In this document: in pieces, positions 34,201 to 44,943 of the stretch | How the letters are laid out: every line of letters starts with the position of its first letter | How positions within the stretch are numbered: position 1 is the first letter of the stretch | Source of the DNA: Malania oleifera | Lineage: Eukaryota; Streptophyta; Magnoliopsida; Santalales; Ximeniaceae | NCBI RefSeq assembly: GCF_029873635.1 | Contig: NC_080428.1 | Coordinates: 65,323,101-65,387,100, forward strand | DNA: 64,000 bases | Reading direction: 5' to 3' | Notes under the pieces: generated by a model | Databases searched by the model: none | What the model saw: the letters and a program-made list of their open reading frames with translations, nothing else | What the model was told of the DNA's origin: nothing | Position numbers and translations under genes: made by a program

Positions 34201-35446
34201 TTTATATATTATTTTTAGCTGTTATATTTATATTGTTTGTTTTTCTATTCTAATATATGACAGAAATTTGAATTTTATGAAAGCCAATATTGTGCTACTA
34301 CAGAAAAATCTCAATTAGATTTATATTTGGAAGAGCCTAGGCTAAATCGTGTGGAACATGCTGAAATGGATATATTGCGGTATTGGAAAGATAATCGATT
34401 TCGATATCCTGATTTATCTCTTATGGCGCGTGATGTACTTACTATTCCTATCACAAGTGTTGCATCAGAATCTGCATTCAGCATTGGAGCCCAGGTTCTT
34501 AACAAATATCGAAGATCACTTTTGCCGGAAAATGCAGGAGCATTGATAACAACTCGAAATTGGTTGTTTGGTTATGCAAGTATGCATTTTTTTTTTTTTT
34601 GAGTTTTTCCAATATTATTTCAATAATTTCAATACTTACATTTTATTTACTTTCATATCCTTTGTCAATTGTTATTGTTTCTTATTTGTTATCTATTTAT
34701 TTTGTCATTGCAGTGGATCCAAGTGAAGAAAGAGAAGAAGCTGAACAATTAGAAGTCAAATTTGAAAATCTTTTGATTAATGATTTGGGAGAAGCTTCGA
34801 CAAACAATCATGGCTAATTAAGTTTTTTTTATTATCTTTTGAAAATTGTAATCTTGTGAATTTTTATGGAACTCATTTAAATTTGGTTTTGTTTCTAAAT
34901 ATTTAACTGTTATATTTTTTAAGATTATGTTTTGATTGTAGGACTTGAATATTTGATTCATGTGTTATGCATAATGCATGAATTAAAAAAATATGAATGA
35001 TGAATGAACTTATTAAATATTTTACATTTAGCTCTATATGTAAATATTACGGGACTCATTTAAATTTAGATTTATATATAAATATTTTATGCATGTATTA
35101 TGCATATTTAATATTTTTAGAGGTGTGCGTGTTTTTTTTAATTTTACATTTAAAAAAAAATTGTATTCATTAAAGGGATGTATTGTTTTTTACATTTTAT
35201 GTTCTTTTTATTTAGAAATTACTAAATAAAATGCAGTTTTTTTTTTTAAAAAAATGTCATTTTATATGAAAATTTTAAAATAAAAATTATATATATTTTT
35301 AAACGGGTGACCCATTACCCGCCCGTTTATTAAATGGGCGGGTTAGGGTTGACATGTGTGTGATCCATTTAACATTGACCCGTTTATGACCCGGCCCGTT
35401 AGTGACCCGCCCAAACCCGGCCCGCCCGCCCGTTTTGCCAGGCCTA
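31241..35446 (+). mobile_element. Complete autonomous hAT transposon
   Basis: The 4206-bp element starts TAGGCCTGGCAAAACGGG and ends CCCGTTTTGCCAGGCCTA, a perfect 18-bp terminal inverted repeat. It is flanked by identical 8-bp duplications TCGTCGAC (31233-31240 and 35447-35454). Subterminal regions are dense in GGGTCA / TGACCC and AACGGG motifs on both sides (31255-31400 and 35300-35430), as expected for transposase binding. A C-rich 5' leader region (31400-32060) precedes a three-exon transposase gene with no stop or frameshift. Perfect terminal repeats, perfect target duplications and an intact gene indicate a recent insertion that may still be active. Confidence 0.95.
32546..34817 (+). CDS. 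hAT transposase, three exons, 678 residues
   Basis: Exons 32546-34162, 34264-34579 and 34714-34817 join in frame (2037 nt including stop). The introns are 34163-34263 and 34580-34713, both GT...AG. A BED zinc finger is at residues 42-89 (C63, C66, H85, C89), with a KKRQRRK basic stretch just before it. The RNase-H-like core has D191 in LTSDCWSS and D257 in [10 protein letters not shown], and the third acid is E608 in VASESAFS. The helical domain common to plant hAT proteins (DPRYKL at about 476) is present, and the hAT dimerisation region (LDLYLEEPR to NWLFGYA) lies in exon 2. ATG 32546 is chosen because the preceding in-frame codons have no ATG. Without splicing the frame would end at 34318 in an unnatural hydrophobic tail. 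It should cut and rejoin its own terminal repeats. Nothing in it appears broken. Confidence 0.92.
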
Positions 35447-37568
35447 TCGTCGACGAGTGTTCTTCTAGGGATCATCGACAAGTTCAGTCCCTCATCGATG
35501 AAGAGATCTCGAGTGAGTGAATTTCAGATTTTAAGTTTTGTCAACGAATGTATCCTTTCGTCAACGAACTCCCTTCTATGGTTCGTCGACAAATCCTGTC
35601 TTCTTGCCAATGAAGCCACGTGGCAACATCATGTATAAAAATAATTGAGGTTGCTTCTCAGCAAAGAAAATCATTTATTTTTCATTTTCTCTCTCTAGAA
35701 ACTTCTCTCTGCCTTCTCTCTAAGCTTTCAACTCGGATTCAACCTGAATCAACAAACGAGAACCACTATGGTGTTCTAGGGGAGATTCTCTACACATCTA
35801 GCGGAGCAGATTTCTAAACTAGGCTTTTTGGGAATCGCTGCAAAGTTGAGGTAAGGGTTTGGATTCCTAATTTTTGGGGTTTTAAATGTTTATTCGAGGT
35901 TTATAGGTTGAGAAAATGTTGAAATAATATGTTATTTGGGGTTTATCTGATTAAACTAGGGTTTTTGATTCAAGGTTCGGGTGAGCGCCACATGCATCAT
36001 TTTGGGGTTCCTGTTGGCGTAGTTTAGGAAATCAAGTAAGAGGAATATATTAGATCAGGAATTTTGAGGAAATAACTAGTGAAAAATGGAAATATTATGT
36101 ATATATATGGTTTTTCATGTGGGTTCTGTTTAAATTGTAAATTTCTGAGCCTAGGGCTGTGGTATTAGATATTATTTGTGAAAATGGAAAGTTAAATGAT
36201 AAATTTTCTGGTCAATTATGTAAGAGATTAAATGTATATTTTCAGTATATGAATGATAAATATGGATTGGCTTATTTTCAATGAACGTATGAATATATGT
36301 TGTTAAATTGTGTGGCATGAGTAAATGAAGTTTCTGTATTAAACTATGATATATATATGTATAGATGCTGGAAATACTAGAAATGTATTGAGAATTAAAA
36401 GGTGATATGAATTATTTTAAATTACAATGTTTGGTTTAAAAACTCCGGTGGACTAGGAAAAGGGCACAATACTGTTGCGAATATGTATGGAATATTAGTG
36501 CACCTACACATCTTAGATACAGTGTGGAGATGAGATGGTTGATTGTTCTAGTGAAGGGTAGTGTCCCCCTGGAGTCTAGACCGGTGTGGGAACAACCAAT
36601 CATACCTACAGACTGTAGAATGTGGTTGATTTAACTCTGGAGGGCCAACCAGGGTTAAGTTCAGCCTTCGGGCCGCACAACCCGTCATGGGGTGGAAGCA
36701 TTATTAGGATTTATCATCGATATAAAGGGTTCTAAATGCATAATTGTAAGTTTAACCAAGGATAATATGAGAACAATGGATATGGAAATGGTAGTTATGG
36801 AAGTAGTGGATATAAGAACAGCAGACGAAAATGACATGAAAACAAAATATGTGAAAACAGACATGAATATAGAAAGAGATGATGAATATGTGACACATGA
36901 ATATAGAATATGAAAGTGAATGTAATGAATGGTACAATGATAACAACATAAAGAGTAATGTAGTAAGGTATTATCAGCGTTAAATATAGTAATATTACTT
37001 ATATTTGATGAGGGGTATACTCTTCACCTAAGGGTTGCAGAGAAAGGTGAGTACCTTGATAGGTATTAGATGTAGCTGTGAGCTACATAACATATTAGGG
37101 CAGAGGAAAACTACTTGTATGGGCGGGTAATTTTCCCTATTCTTGGGAACTTCTACCGATAAACCTTTGCATGAATGTGTGAGTACGAGATAAACTAACC
37201 ACCTGAGGGCTTACTGAGTAAAGTAAGTGCTTTGACATGCTTCAATTGTGACCGTAGGTTGCTTAGGGTATCAGAGCAGTGGGGTGCTACTTATATGGGT
37301 GAGTAATCACCCCTATCCTTGGGAACTCTCGTTAGTAAAATACCTTGTTTGTGTATAAGTATGAATAGAGAATGATTTCATAATTGTGGTTTTATTTGAA
37401 AATAATGAATATACATATATGTTGTACTTAAACCTCATGTTTGTCACATGTTGATTTAATATATTCCATCCTTACTGAGATGTGTCACACTCTATAATTG
37501 AATTTCTTCTTTTCAAGATCTTCGCGGGATCGAGCTTAGAGAGCTTGGGTTGTTGTAGCATTTTTGAG
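35447..37568 (+). mobile_element. Gypsy LTR, middle part
   Basis: This continues the LTR begun at 31021. It carries more TCGTCGACGA-type sites (35447-35590), then a TATA-like TGTATAAAAA (35630-35639), which is probably the LTR promoter. The following transcribed part has CTCTCTCTAGAAAC and matches the LTR at 22424 (for example TTGATTCAAGGTTCGGGTGAGCG). An internal pair of GAGGGCTTACTGAGTAA / GGGTTGCAGAGAAAGGTGAG blocks lies at 37020-37230. It is interrupted at 37569 by a copia LTR start. Confidence 0.72.
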
Positions 37569-38213
37569 TGTGTTGACCCTATGGGTCATACCCGATTTTG
37601 ATAATAACAAATACTCTTTGTGTTTGATGACTTTCAAATTTGTGTGTAGGATCATACTAACTAGATTATATTGATGGCATGCGACAACTTGAAGAAAATT
37701 GAAGACCCCGACATATTTGTTTATTGTAATTTATATTTATCATTTTGGGTTTGTAAAATGGTCTGTAATAATCAATGCATTACATGCATGATAGGGTAGA
37801 TAAGCTCAAAGGATTATTGAATGACCTTAGGGATGGTCGACTGACGCCAGATTTTTGGGGTTAACTCACAAAGACCATAGATTGTCTTTAGGATCCTGAA
37901 TATTGCATAAAAATGTCTCCCATAGTCTTTAAAATAAACATCATATAATTAGAGACAATTTAATAAAGGGAAAAGACCGAAATGCCCAAGGATGGCATGT
38001 TCGGTTGATCGACCAGAAATGTAAAGCAACGTTATGGTCGACCGAACTGACACATGGGGTTCTCCCAACCATACGGTCGATCGGACCTAGCCAAGCTTAT
38101 ATAGCTTGGTCGACCGAACATCCTTGGGGTCAAAAGTTAACCCTTCGGTCGACTGATCAGAAAATGAACTCCAACACTCTGGTCGACCGAACATCCTCTG
38201 GTGCTAAACCCTA
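37569..38213 (+). mobile_element. 5' LTR of a gag-only copia element, first part
   Basis: The LTR begins TGTTGACCCTATGGGTCATA, as does the 3' LTR at 50910. About 640 bp are shared, including GATGACTTTCAA and GGGAAAAGACCGAAATGCCC. It carries GGTCGACCGA-type palindromes at 38000-38195. The homology is broken at about 38213 by a gypsy fragment, and the LTR resumes at about 40802. A stretch corresponding to roughly 51640-52690 of the 3' LTR is missing, so the insertion was accompanied by a deletion. Confidence 0.8.
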
Positions 38214-39438
38214 TTGGATGGTTATGATATTGAGCACCGTACCGTTGCGAGTGGTGTTAGTGCAACCATACGGACTCTTGGAGCATGTGGCGTGATAGTC
38301 AACTATGCCATTTTGTAGGGTTGTTGGGTCTCTTGAGTTCGGATCAGGGTTATAGGCCGGCCAGTCATACTACAGATGCGATATATGATATGATATTTGA
38401 TCTAATCGGGTCGGCCAACCGCGATTAGATCCAGCTTTCGGGCCACACAACCTTGACCATGGGGGGAAGCATGACGTGTATAGAAAGATCCTCAGGGTGG
38501 CCATGAGTTACAGATGTGATGTTGGTATTTGATATCGAGGATACTCATGAGCCGAAAAGTAAAATGGAAACGTAAAGTGAAAGAATGATAAAATTGGCTA
38601 AAATGAGAAATGAAAGAAAGAATGGAAATTGAGAAATAAAGAATGATAAAATTGAGAAATGGAACCGTGTGAGTTAATAATATAAATAATTAAGGCGAAG
38701 TGAAACTCTCCGCCTGAGGGCTTACTAAGTAAGGTGAGTGTCCTAATAGGTATCAGATGTGGCTATACTCGACTGCATAATGTGTTAGGGCAGAGGGAAG
38801 CTACCTGTATGGGCGGGTAATCTTCCCTATTCTTAAGAACTTCGCGGGTAAATATGTGTTGGAAATCATTGAATTTGATAAATGATTTTAAAGCTTATAA
38901 AAGAAAAACTTGTGTTGTATATTTATACGATTATGAGAATGTGTATATCAGTGTTTTTTCTCAGATGAAATGATGATTTGAAAAGTAAAGTGCATTATAA
39001 TTGTACTCATATGACCATACACTGTAAATAATTTATTCTTTCTTACTGAGATGTGTCTCACCCAAATTATCTAAATTTTTCAGGGGACAGAGATAGGCTA
39101 GGTGGTAGAGCTCCGTGATCATAGGGAGCTGGACCCTGATATACACGGTGAGTTTAGACTATGGAAGTGTGATTCCCTAGGGTTGTATTGTTTTTGGATA
39201 TGAGATAGTATTGTATATATGTGTATATAGATACTCTGGGTATTGTATTTTGATTGATATGTGTATATTGTCTTCTGCTGTTAGGTTGTATAATAAAATA
39301 ACTTTTTACTCAATACCTAATGCGGGTCGGGTCGTATGAATAATAGTAGGATTGTTGACGTGGCCAATTTGTGGATTTATAACGTGTAATTATTTATTAC
39401 TATTGGAAAAAAAAATTGTACGAAAATCGGGGCGTCAT
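38214..39438 (+). mobile_element. Gypsy LTR fragment lacking its start
   Basis: The piece contains the gypsy LTR blocks GGGCTTACTAAGTAAGGTGAGTG, GCAGAGGGAAGCTACCTGTATGGG and TCTTACTGAGATGTGTCTCACC. It ends in GGGGCGTCATAG just before a good primer-binding site TTTGGTATCAGAGCC (39440-39454). The LTR start is absent: the left boundary with the copia LTR at about 38213 is abrupt, and no target duplication is visible. Confidence 0.7.
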
Positions 39439-40801
39439 AGTTTGGTATCAGAGCCAAGTTTGCTAGGTTCTGTAGACTTTAGTAGACAGCGGAATACAAT
39501 ACCAGAGTATATGAGTGGATTTTGAGGAAAATAGGTGATGAGTATATTGAAATGTGAGTTAGTGATTGTTTGAGGATGAGATGAGAATTTAGGATTCTAT
39601 TTTGCGGCCTAGAGGCAGGAGTACTGGGGTTGTTTTTGTGTTTTTCCTAGGATGACGATTTCAGGAAAACCATGGATACTACCGCTGGGTCTTGTTTTTG
39701 AGTGGTAGGACTGAATCTTAAATGGGGATTTAGGATGTGGATAGAGGAATAATTTATGAGTTATTGTAGTGCATAGGTTACGTAATAGTGATTGTATGCT
39801 AAGATTAGCTGTTTCCTTTGCCGGATGGATCTGGGGAACAGTAACACGAATGCGGGAGGTGATGGAGTAGGACCTTCCAGTATAGGTGATGCAGACCCTG
39901 ACGCGATATTGCATAGCGTGACTCAGCAGGTGATGGCTGAGATGGCTAGGAGCTCAGGAGAGCGGAGATGCATGATTGAGTAGTTCATGCGTATGCAACC
40001 CCCGTATTTTGTTGGAGGAGCGGACCCACTAGTAGCAAAGAACTGGGTTCAGGACATAGAGGACATACTGGCAGTCCTCTCATGTACAGACGAGCAGAGG
40101 GTATTATTTGCCATATTTAAATTGATTGGAGAGGCAAAGCGTTGGTGGAGGTCAGTGAGAGTACTGGAGGAGTAGAGGCCTGACCCTGTAGCGATGACAT
40201 GGAGTCACTTTAGGGAGATTTTCTTCGAGCGGTACTTTCCCGCTACGCTCAGGAGAGCAAAGGCGTCAGAGTTTTTGTATCTGACACAGGGGTCTATGAC
40301 GGTACAACAGTACGCAACGAGGTTTGTTGAGCTGTCTCGATTTGCCCCGTATATGGTGCCAGATGAGGAGAGGAAGGCGAGGAACTCTATATGAGCAAGT
40401 GGTAGACTTCCGAGCTCAGACGTTCTCGGAGATAGTGGATAGAGCTACGGTGATTGAGAGCAGTATACAGAGAGGCGTAGTAGCCTAGAGCCAGAGGAAG
40501 AGGCCTGCGCCTTCTGATTTTCAGTCAGGGCACAGTCGAGGGTCGTGGAGGAGATATGATACTAGGGGAGGACGACAACAGGGAGGAGGAGATCGAGAAG
40601 TACAAGGCAGACAGATGCCCCTTCCTTGTCCCAGATGTTTGGGGAGGCAACCAGGAGAGTACCGAGCGAGAAAGGTTGTTTGCTATCAGTGCCACCAGCC
40701 TGGGCATATCGCGAGAAACTGCCAAGCACCACTAGCGGTACCAGTTGCTCCTCGACCATATAGAGGAGGCTATCAAGAACCTCGAGGTGGATAACAGAGG
40801 A
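39439..40801 (+). pseudogene. Ty3/gypsy gag remnant
   Basis: A primer-binding site (39440-39454) precedes a broken gag. The frame near 39826-39980 is alanine/glycine-rich. The capsid domain follows (FVGGADPLVAKNWVQDIEDI and CTDEQRVLFAIF, ending in RWWRSV, at 40005-40157; then [19 protein letters not shown] at 40217-40275). An intact CCHC knuckle CYQCHQPGHIARNC is at 40683-40724. Stop codons interrupt it at about 39981, 40173 and 40392, and there is a frame change after 40394. Nothing of pol follows because the copia LTR resumes at about 40802. This arrangement is typical of chromovirus or Tat-like gag proteins, but the clade cannot be fixed from gag alone. Confidence 0.8.
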
Positions 40802-41262
40802 ATACTGCGCCGGCGTGAAAAGGGAGACTAGCCCTATTAAATAGTCTCAGATTGACTTAGACCTAGTTAGGAAAGTTAGGTGCACCATCCTGGTAAAGTG
40901 TAGGTTGAGGTCAACCCTGCAAATTGACTTGGTTGTAACCGGTGCCGCTCCGCCCGTGAAGTGAGCCTTATAGTAAAATCCTTATGCTAGTGAGCCAAGG
41001 CGGGGACGTAGGCACAGTTGGCCGAACTTCGATAACATATCGTGTGTCTATTTATATTTCTGAAATTTATATTCCTACATGTGTATGTTATTGTGTGAAT
41101 GATGCACTTGATTTAAATTTCCACATATTATACTTATCTGCGCATTTAGGATTACATAGACAGACTCTAAGTTGTGTAATACTGCAAATGTTTGGTCAAA
41201 CCTAGGGAGAAATTTTAAATACCTAATTCACCCCCCATTTTGGGAATACACCAAAGCCAACA
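40802..41262 (+). mobile_element. 5' LTR of the gag-only copia element, last part
   Basis: This matches 52690-53130 closely (AGGGAGACTAGCC..., TAACCGGTGCC..., GCCAAGGCGGGGACGTAGGC). It ends CACCAAAGCCAACA at 41262, followed by a primer-binding site TTTGTATCAGAGCC (41264-41277). The LTR therefore has proper internal orientation toward the gag that follows. Confidence 0.82.
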
Positions 41263-41317
41263 ATTTGTATCAGAGCCTCGTTGCACTAGACTTAAACATT
41301 TTTGCAAAAAAATCGCA

Positions 41318-42520
41318 ATGACTTAATTTAGTGTATCCCTATTCGGCGAGGGACAGTCATCTTCTAGGCCTCGTGTATTTTGTGGTGTTGATTACACCCT
41401 TTGGAAAATTAGAATGAGCATATTTATAAAATCTATGGACTGGAGGGTCTAGCTTATAACTGCCAAGGGAAGATGTGCACAAATAAATGAAAATGATTGT
41501 GATATGATTGATTCACATGTCATGGATTTATTATACTGTGCTTTAGATACTAATATTCTTCATGAGATTATGACATGTAGTAGTGCCCAAGAGATCTGGA
41601 TTGAGCTGGAAAAGAGATATGGAGAGACCCAGGAAAATAAGATTGCCGCTCTAGAAGCTCCAAGATCATATGATCTGGTAGTGGCGAATCATAAGCTAGT
41701 AATCAACGAGGAGGTATATGATTCACCTCCTGTTTCAGTTTTTTATGCAGTTGATAATTCTTATGTTGATTGTTGCAAAATATCATGTGAAGAATCATCT
41801 GTGGATCTTTGTGAAAATACTATTATTGTTGCATGCAATGATTCATGTGAAAATTATTGTGTTAATTCATTTGAAGATTCATTTGATATTCCTTGTGTTA
41901 ATCCTGTTGAAAAAGCATGTAATGATTCATGTAATAATTATGATATATCTTATGATTAATCATGTATTGAATTTACTGTTGAAAGCATGCCTTCTTCCGT
42001 AGAACTAGAAAAGATCTTATTTAAAATGTACAAATTTCTAGTTAGGGTGTCTAATCAGAAGACATTCTTGAAAAATGAAAATAAAATGTTGGCAAAACAA
42101 TTAAGAGATTTGAAAAATTATCATGCCATCTTAGAAAAGAAAAAGATTGTGAAGGTATTGAAAATCATCTGTTTAGGAAGAAAGATTGAAGATAATTCTA
42201 AAATGATTTTCAAATCCAAAGATGGGAAGTATAGCTCAAACAAATCTTTAGGAATTAAAAATAAAAATCTTTGTGAAAAGGGTTCAGGGTCATCATATAA
42301 ATCCTATTATCATGCCTCATCATGGAATCATAAGATTAGTAAGCATAGTCTTTTACGAAAATTCAAAACTTGTTTACAACATAAAAGAAAAGGGCGCAAC
42401 GAATTTAGTTGTTTAGCTAGAGGTGCTAGAGGCATGGACAAAGAAATGAAATGGATAATCAGTAAAGCAAACCCTGTAGGACTTAAGGAAAAACGAATTC
42501 AAATTGAAATTATCTTCTAG
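41318..42520 (+). pseudogene. SIRE-like copia gag with three stop codons in one frame
   Basis: From ATG 41318 one frame runs to the stop at 42518-42520. It is interrupted only by in-frame stops at codon 3, at codon 44 and at 41957-41959. The N-terminal part has the copia gag pattern (LFGEGQSSSRPRVFCGVDYT and LWKIRMSIF), then the helical part AQEIWIELEKRYGETQENKI. A striking middle segment of about 85 residues is rich in D, N, S and C (ACNDSCENYCVNSFEDSF and similar). A lysine-rich coiled-coil-like region follows. The place of the zinc knuckle is occupied by CLQHKRKGRNEFSC, which lacks the second cysteine and the histidine. The start is not usable and no pol follows, so the element is non-autonomous. 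Confidence 0.75.
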
Positions 42521-44943
42521 TTAATCTTTCCTTAGTTTATAGGTTTAGGGGTTGTGATGACTGTAGGCTTATGAAGTGATTAGTACTTAAAATGAAATAA
42601 GATTTGTAAGAAAATTCAAAAATTGAATAAAATCCACTTCCAAATGGACTAGGCATCATTGCTAGGTAAATACTTCCAAATGCCTAACCCATGCTTAAAT
42701 ATAATACTTTAAGTTAAGCCACTATTGTTTATTGCACAAAATTGCGTGTTAGGGTTCCATCTAATATCATATATCACTATATCCTAAACTTACTTTTGAA
42801 TATGAAAAGCCTAAATCAAAATTGAGTCATCACTCTAGGTTTAAGCACCGATCTTCACAAATTCCTATTCTACCCAGTGCTTAATTTAGAAGATATTTTT
42901 CATAATCAAAATTAGAGGCAACCATTAAGGGATTCAAGTTTCATTGATCAATCAAAATGATCCCTTTGAAGCTTTAAATAACATTTTTCATAATCAAAAT
43001 TAGAGGCAACCACTAAGGGATTCGAGTTCACTAATCAATCAAAATGATCCCTTTGAAGCTTTAAATTTAAAATTCTCTAACTTTGATTCATGCAAATGCC
43101 TTTATTCTTCATAGGAACTCTTTACCACACCACAATTATATCTGGTCAAGGTTTTCCAATTCCTTGGTTTGTATCCTCGTTCCAAATCATAATCATATCT
43201 TAAGGATATTCCCCAATCACCAAAAAGCATTGTTCAAGAAAGATCATGTATTTCATGATGCTCTTTGCCTAAACAGTTAGACATATTCACTTGCAAGAAA
43301 ATATTTTGTATATTGTCCTACTTATCAAAATACTCTCGTGAACTTAATAAAATTTTAATCCTTAAGAGTATTTAATTTATTCTTTTTCACTTCATAAGCT
43401 CTCAAACATTAAATCAAATCATTTAGAGCTTCACCTTATCAGAATGATGTTGAATGGATAAAATTATTTGCACTAGGTTTCAAATTTAGATTATGAAATG
43501 AAATTTGAAATAAATCTATGCATGATCAGTTAAATTTAAAAGTCATTCTAACTCACGCCTCTCACATTTTAAAGATTATAAGAAAAGAGACAGTTATAGA
43601 CTTTGTACATTTAAAGAATATTGATTGTGACTTTTTGGTCTGTTGAAGCCTATGCATTCATGCCAAGTCTAAATCCATTGAAAATCTTATGAACCTTGGC
43701 TAAAATATTTGGAGATGAAAAAGGCATAAAATGAATAAGTGCATAACTCAGGGGGAACATTTCTTTTCAAAATTTCATGACTCTTTTGAATGCTCTCATT
43801 ATTATATTTTTGTATGCTCTTGTGAGAACAACTCTGCACTAATCTTATAACTATCCATTGTTTGTTACTGTTCATGTCATTTGTTGAATAGTTCATTTCT
43901 TTTATGAGTTGTTGATTAAATTACTAGAAAGCATGCTTGTGTTGAAAGCCTCCTGCATGGTGGATGCAGTGATATAATTTGCATGCTAGTTGTGGATATC
44001 AGGTTGTGGCTTGCTTTATATGATTTATTTGTTGAAAACAACCCACTATCAAGTACAAGCTTTATAGAAAAACGTCTAATTTACAAACGACATGCTGCCG
44101 AAATTTTGATAGATTTTTCCCAAAATAAAACCTTGAACAAAGATGATTATGATAAAACAAATGTTAAAATATTTTTGAAATGATGAGTGAGAACAAATTG
44201 AAAGTTAAATTTCATCCTAACATAATCATTAGGCAGTTAGAGGAGCTCAGCTCCATTCCTATAGAAAGAACATAAACGACTCATATGCATCACTTTCATT
44301 TATTGAATATCGAGGCTCTTCTGAAATTCCTGAACATTATATTCAGTTCTTAAAACTTTATAATTTGATATAGAATGTTCATAGGTTATTAACTCTAAAG
44401 TATGCCTTAATATACATTTTCTGATGCATCAATGGTCTATAGGGACAACTATACTGATCAGGTGATAAATATAGTTGATATATATTCAGTATAGTTGGCT
44501 TAAGGAGTGCAAAAAGAATTGCTTATACTGCATGACATGCTTAATGAAATTAATTTTTGGTTAGTATAAGCAACTGTGTTCATCTAAGCTCGTAATTCAA
44601 ATTGATAGGGAGAGCATCTAAATATAAATTCTAATATTGTTTTGCTCAAGAACATTTTCAGCTTAGATCTATTATGAATTCACTGTGGCATGTGCTTATA
44701 TGAAATGATCTTTGTGAAAATCTTAAGTTGATATATATTTCCTTGCCACACGTTCTTTGTGTTTGCCATATGATCTTGAATGCGATTGTTAAAACTTTAG
44801 GATCATTATGGTTGTGGTTTTCTGGTTATATTTTTGTATGTGCTTAATTGACAAACTAGAAAATTGGTGTTTGCTTGATCGCTAAAGCTTCTTTTTTAGC
44901 AAGCAACCATCATTACTTTTTGCAAATATCAAAAGGGGATATA
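42521..44943 (+). mobile_element. Non-coding internal region of the gag-only copia element
   Basis: No protease, integrase or RT is recognisable on either strand. An 88-bp unit starting CATAATCAAAATTAGAGGC is duplicated in tandem (about 42894-42981 and 42982-43068). The remainder is AT-rich with scattered short open stretches of no evident origin. The region continues at 50195-50909 after the gypsy insertion. Confidence 0.6.

Noticed and set aside
34163..34318. Hydrophobic C-terminal extension of the transposase frame
   Set aside because: It is intron sequence: GTAACT at 34163 and a pyrimidine-poor but valid AG at 34263 allow exon 2 to continue with the conserved dimerisation region.
39609..39914. 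101-codon minus-strand open frame
   Set aside because: It is antisense to the gypsy leader and gag start and has no recognisable domain.
41718..42002. Hydrophobic 94-codon open frame
   Set aside because: It overlaps the D/N/C-rich part of the copia gag in another frame; the apparent hydrophobicity comes from reading GAT/TGT-rich codons out of frame.
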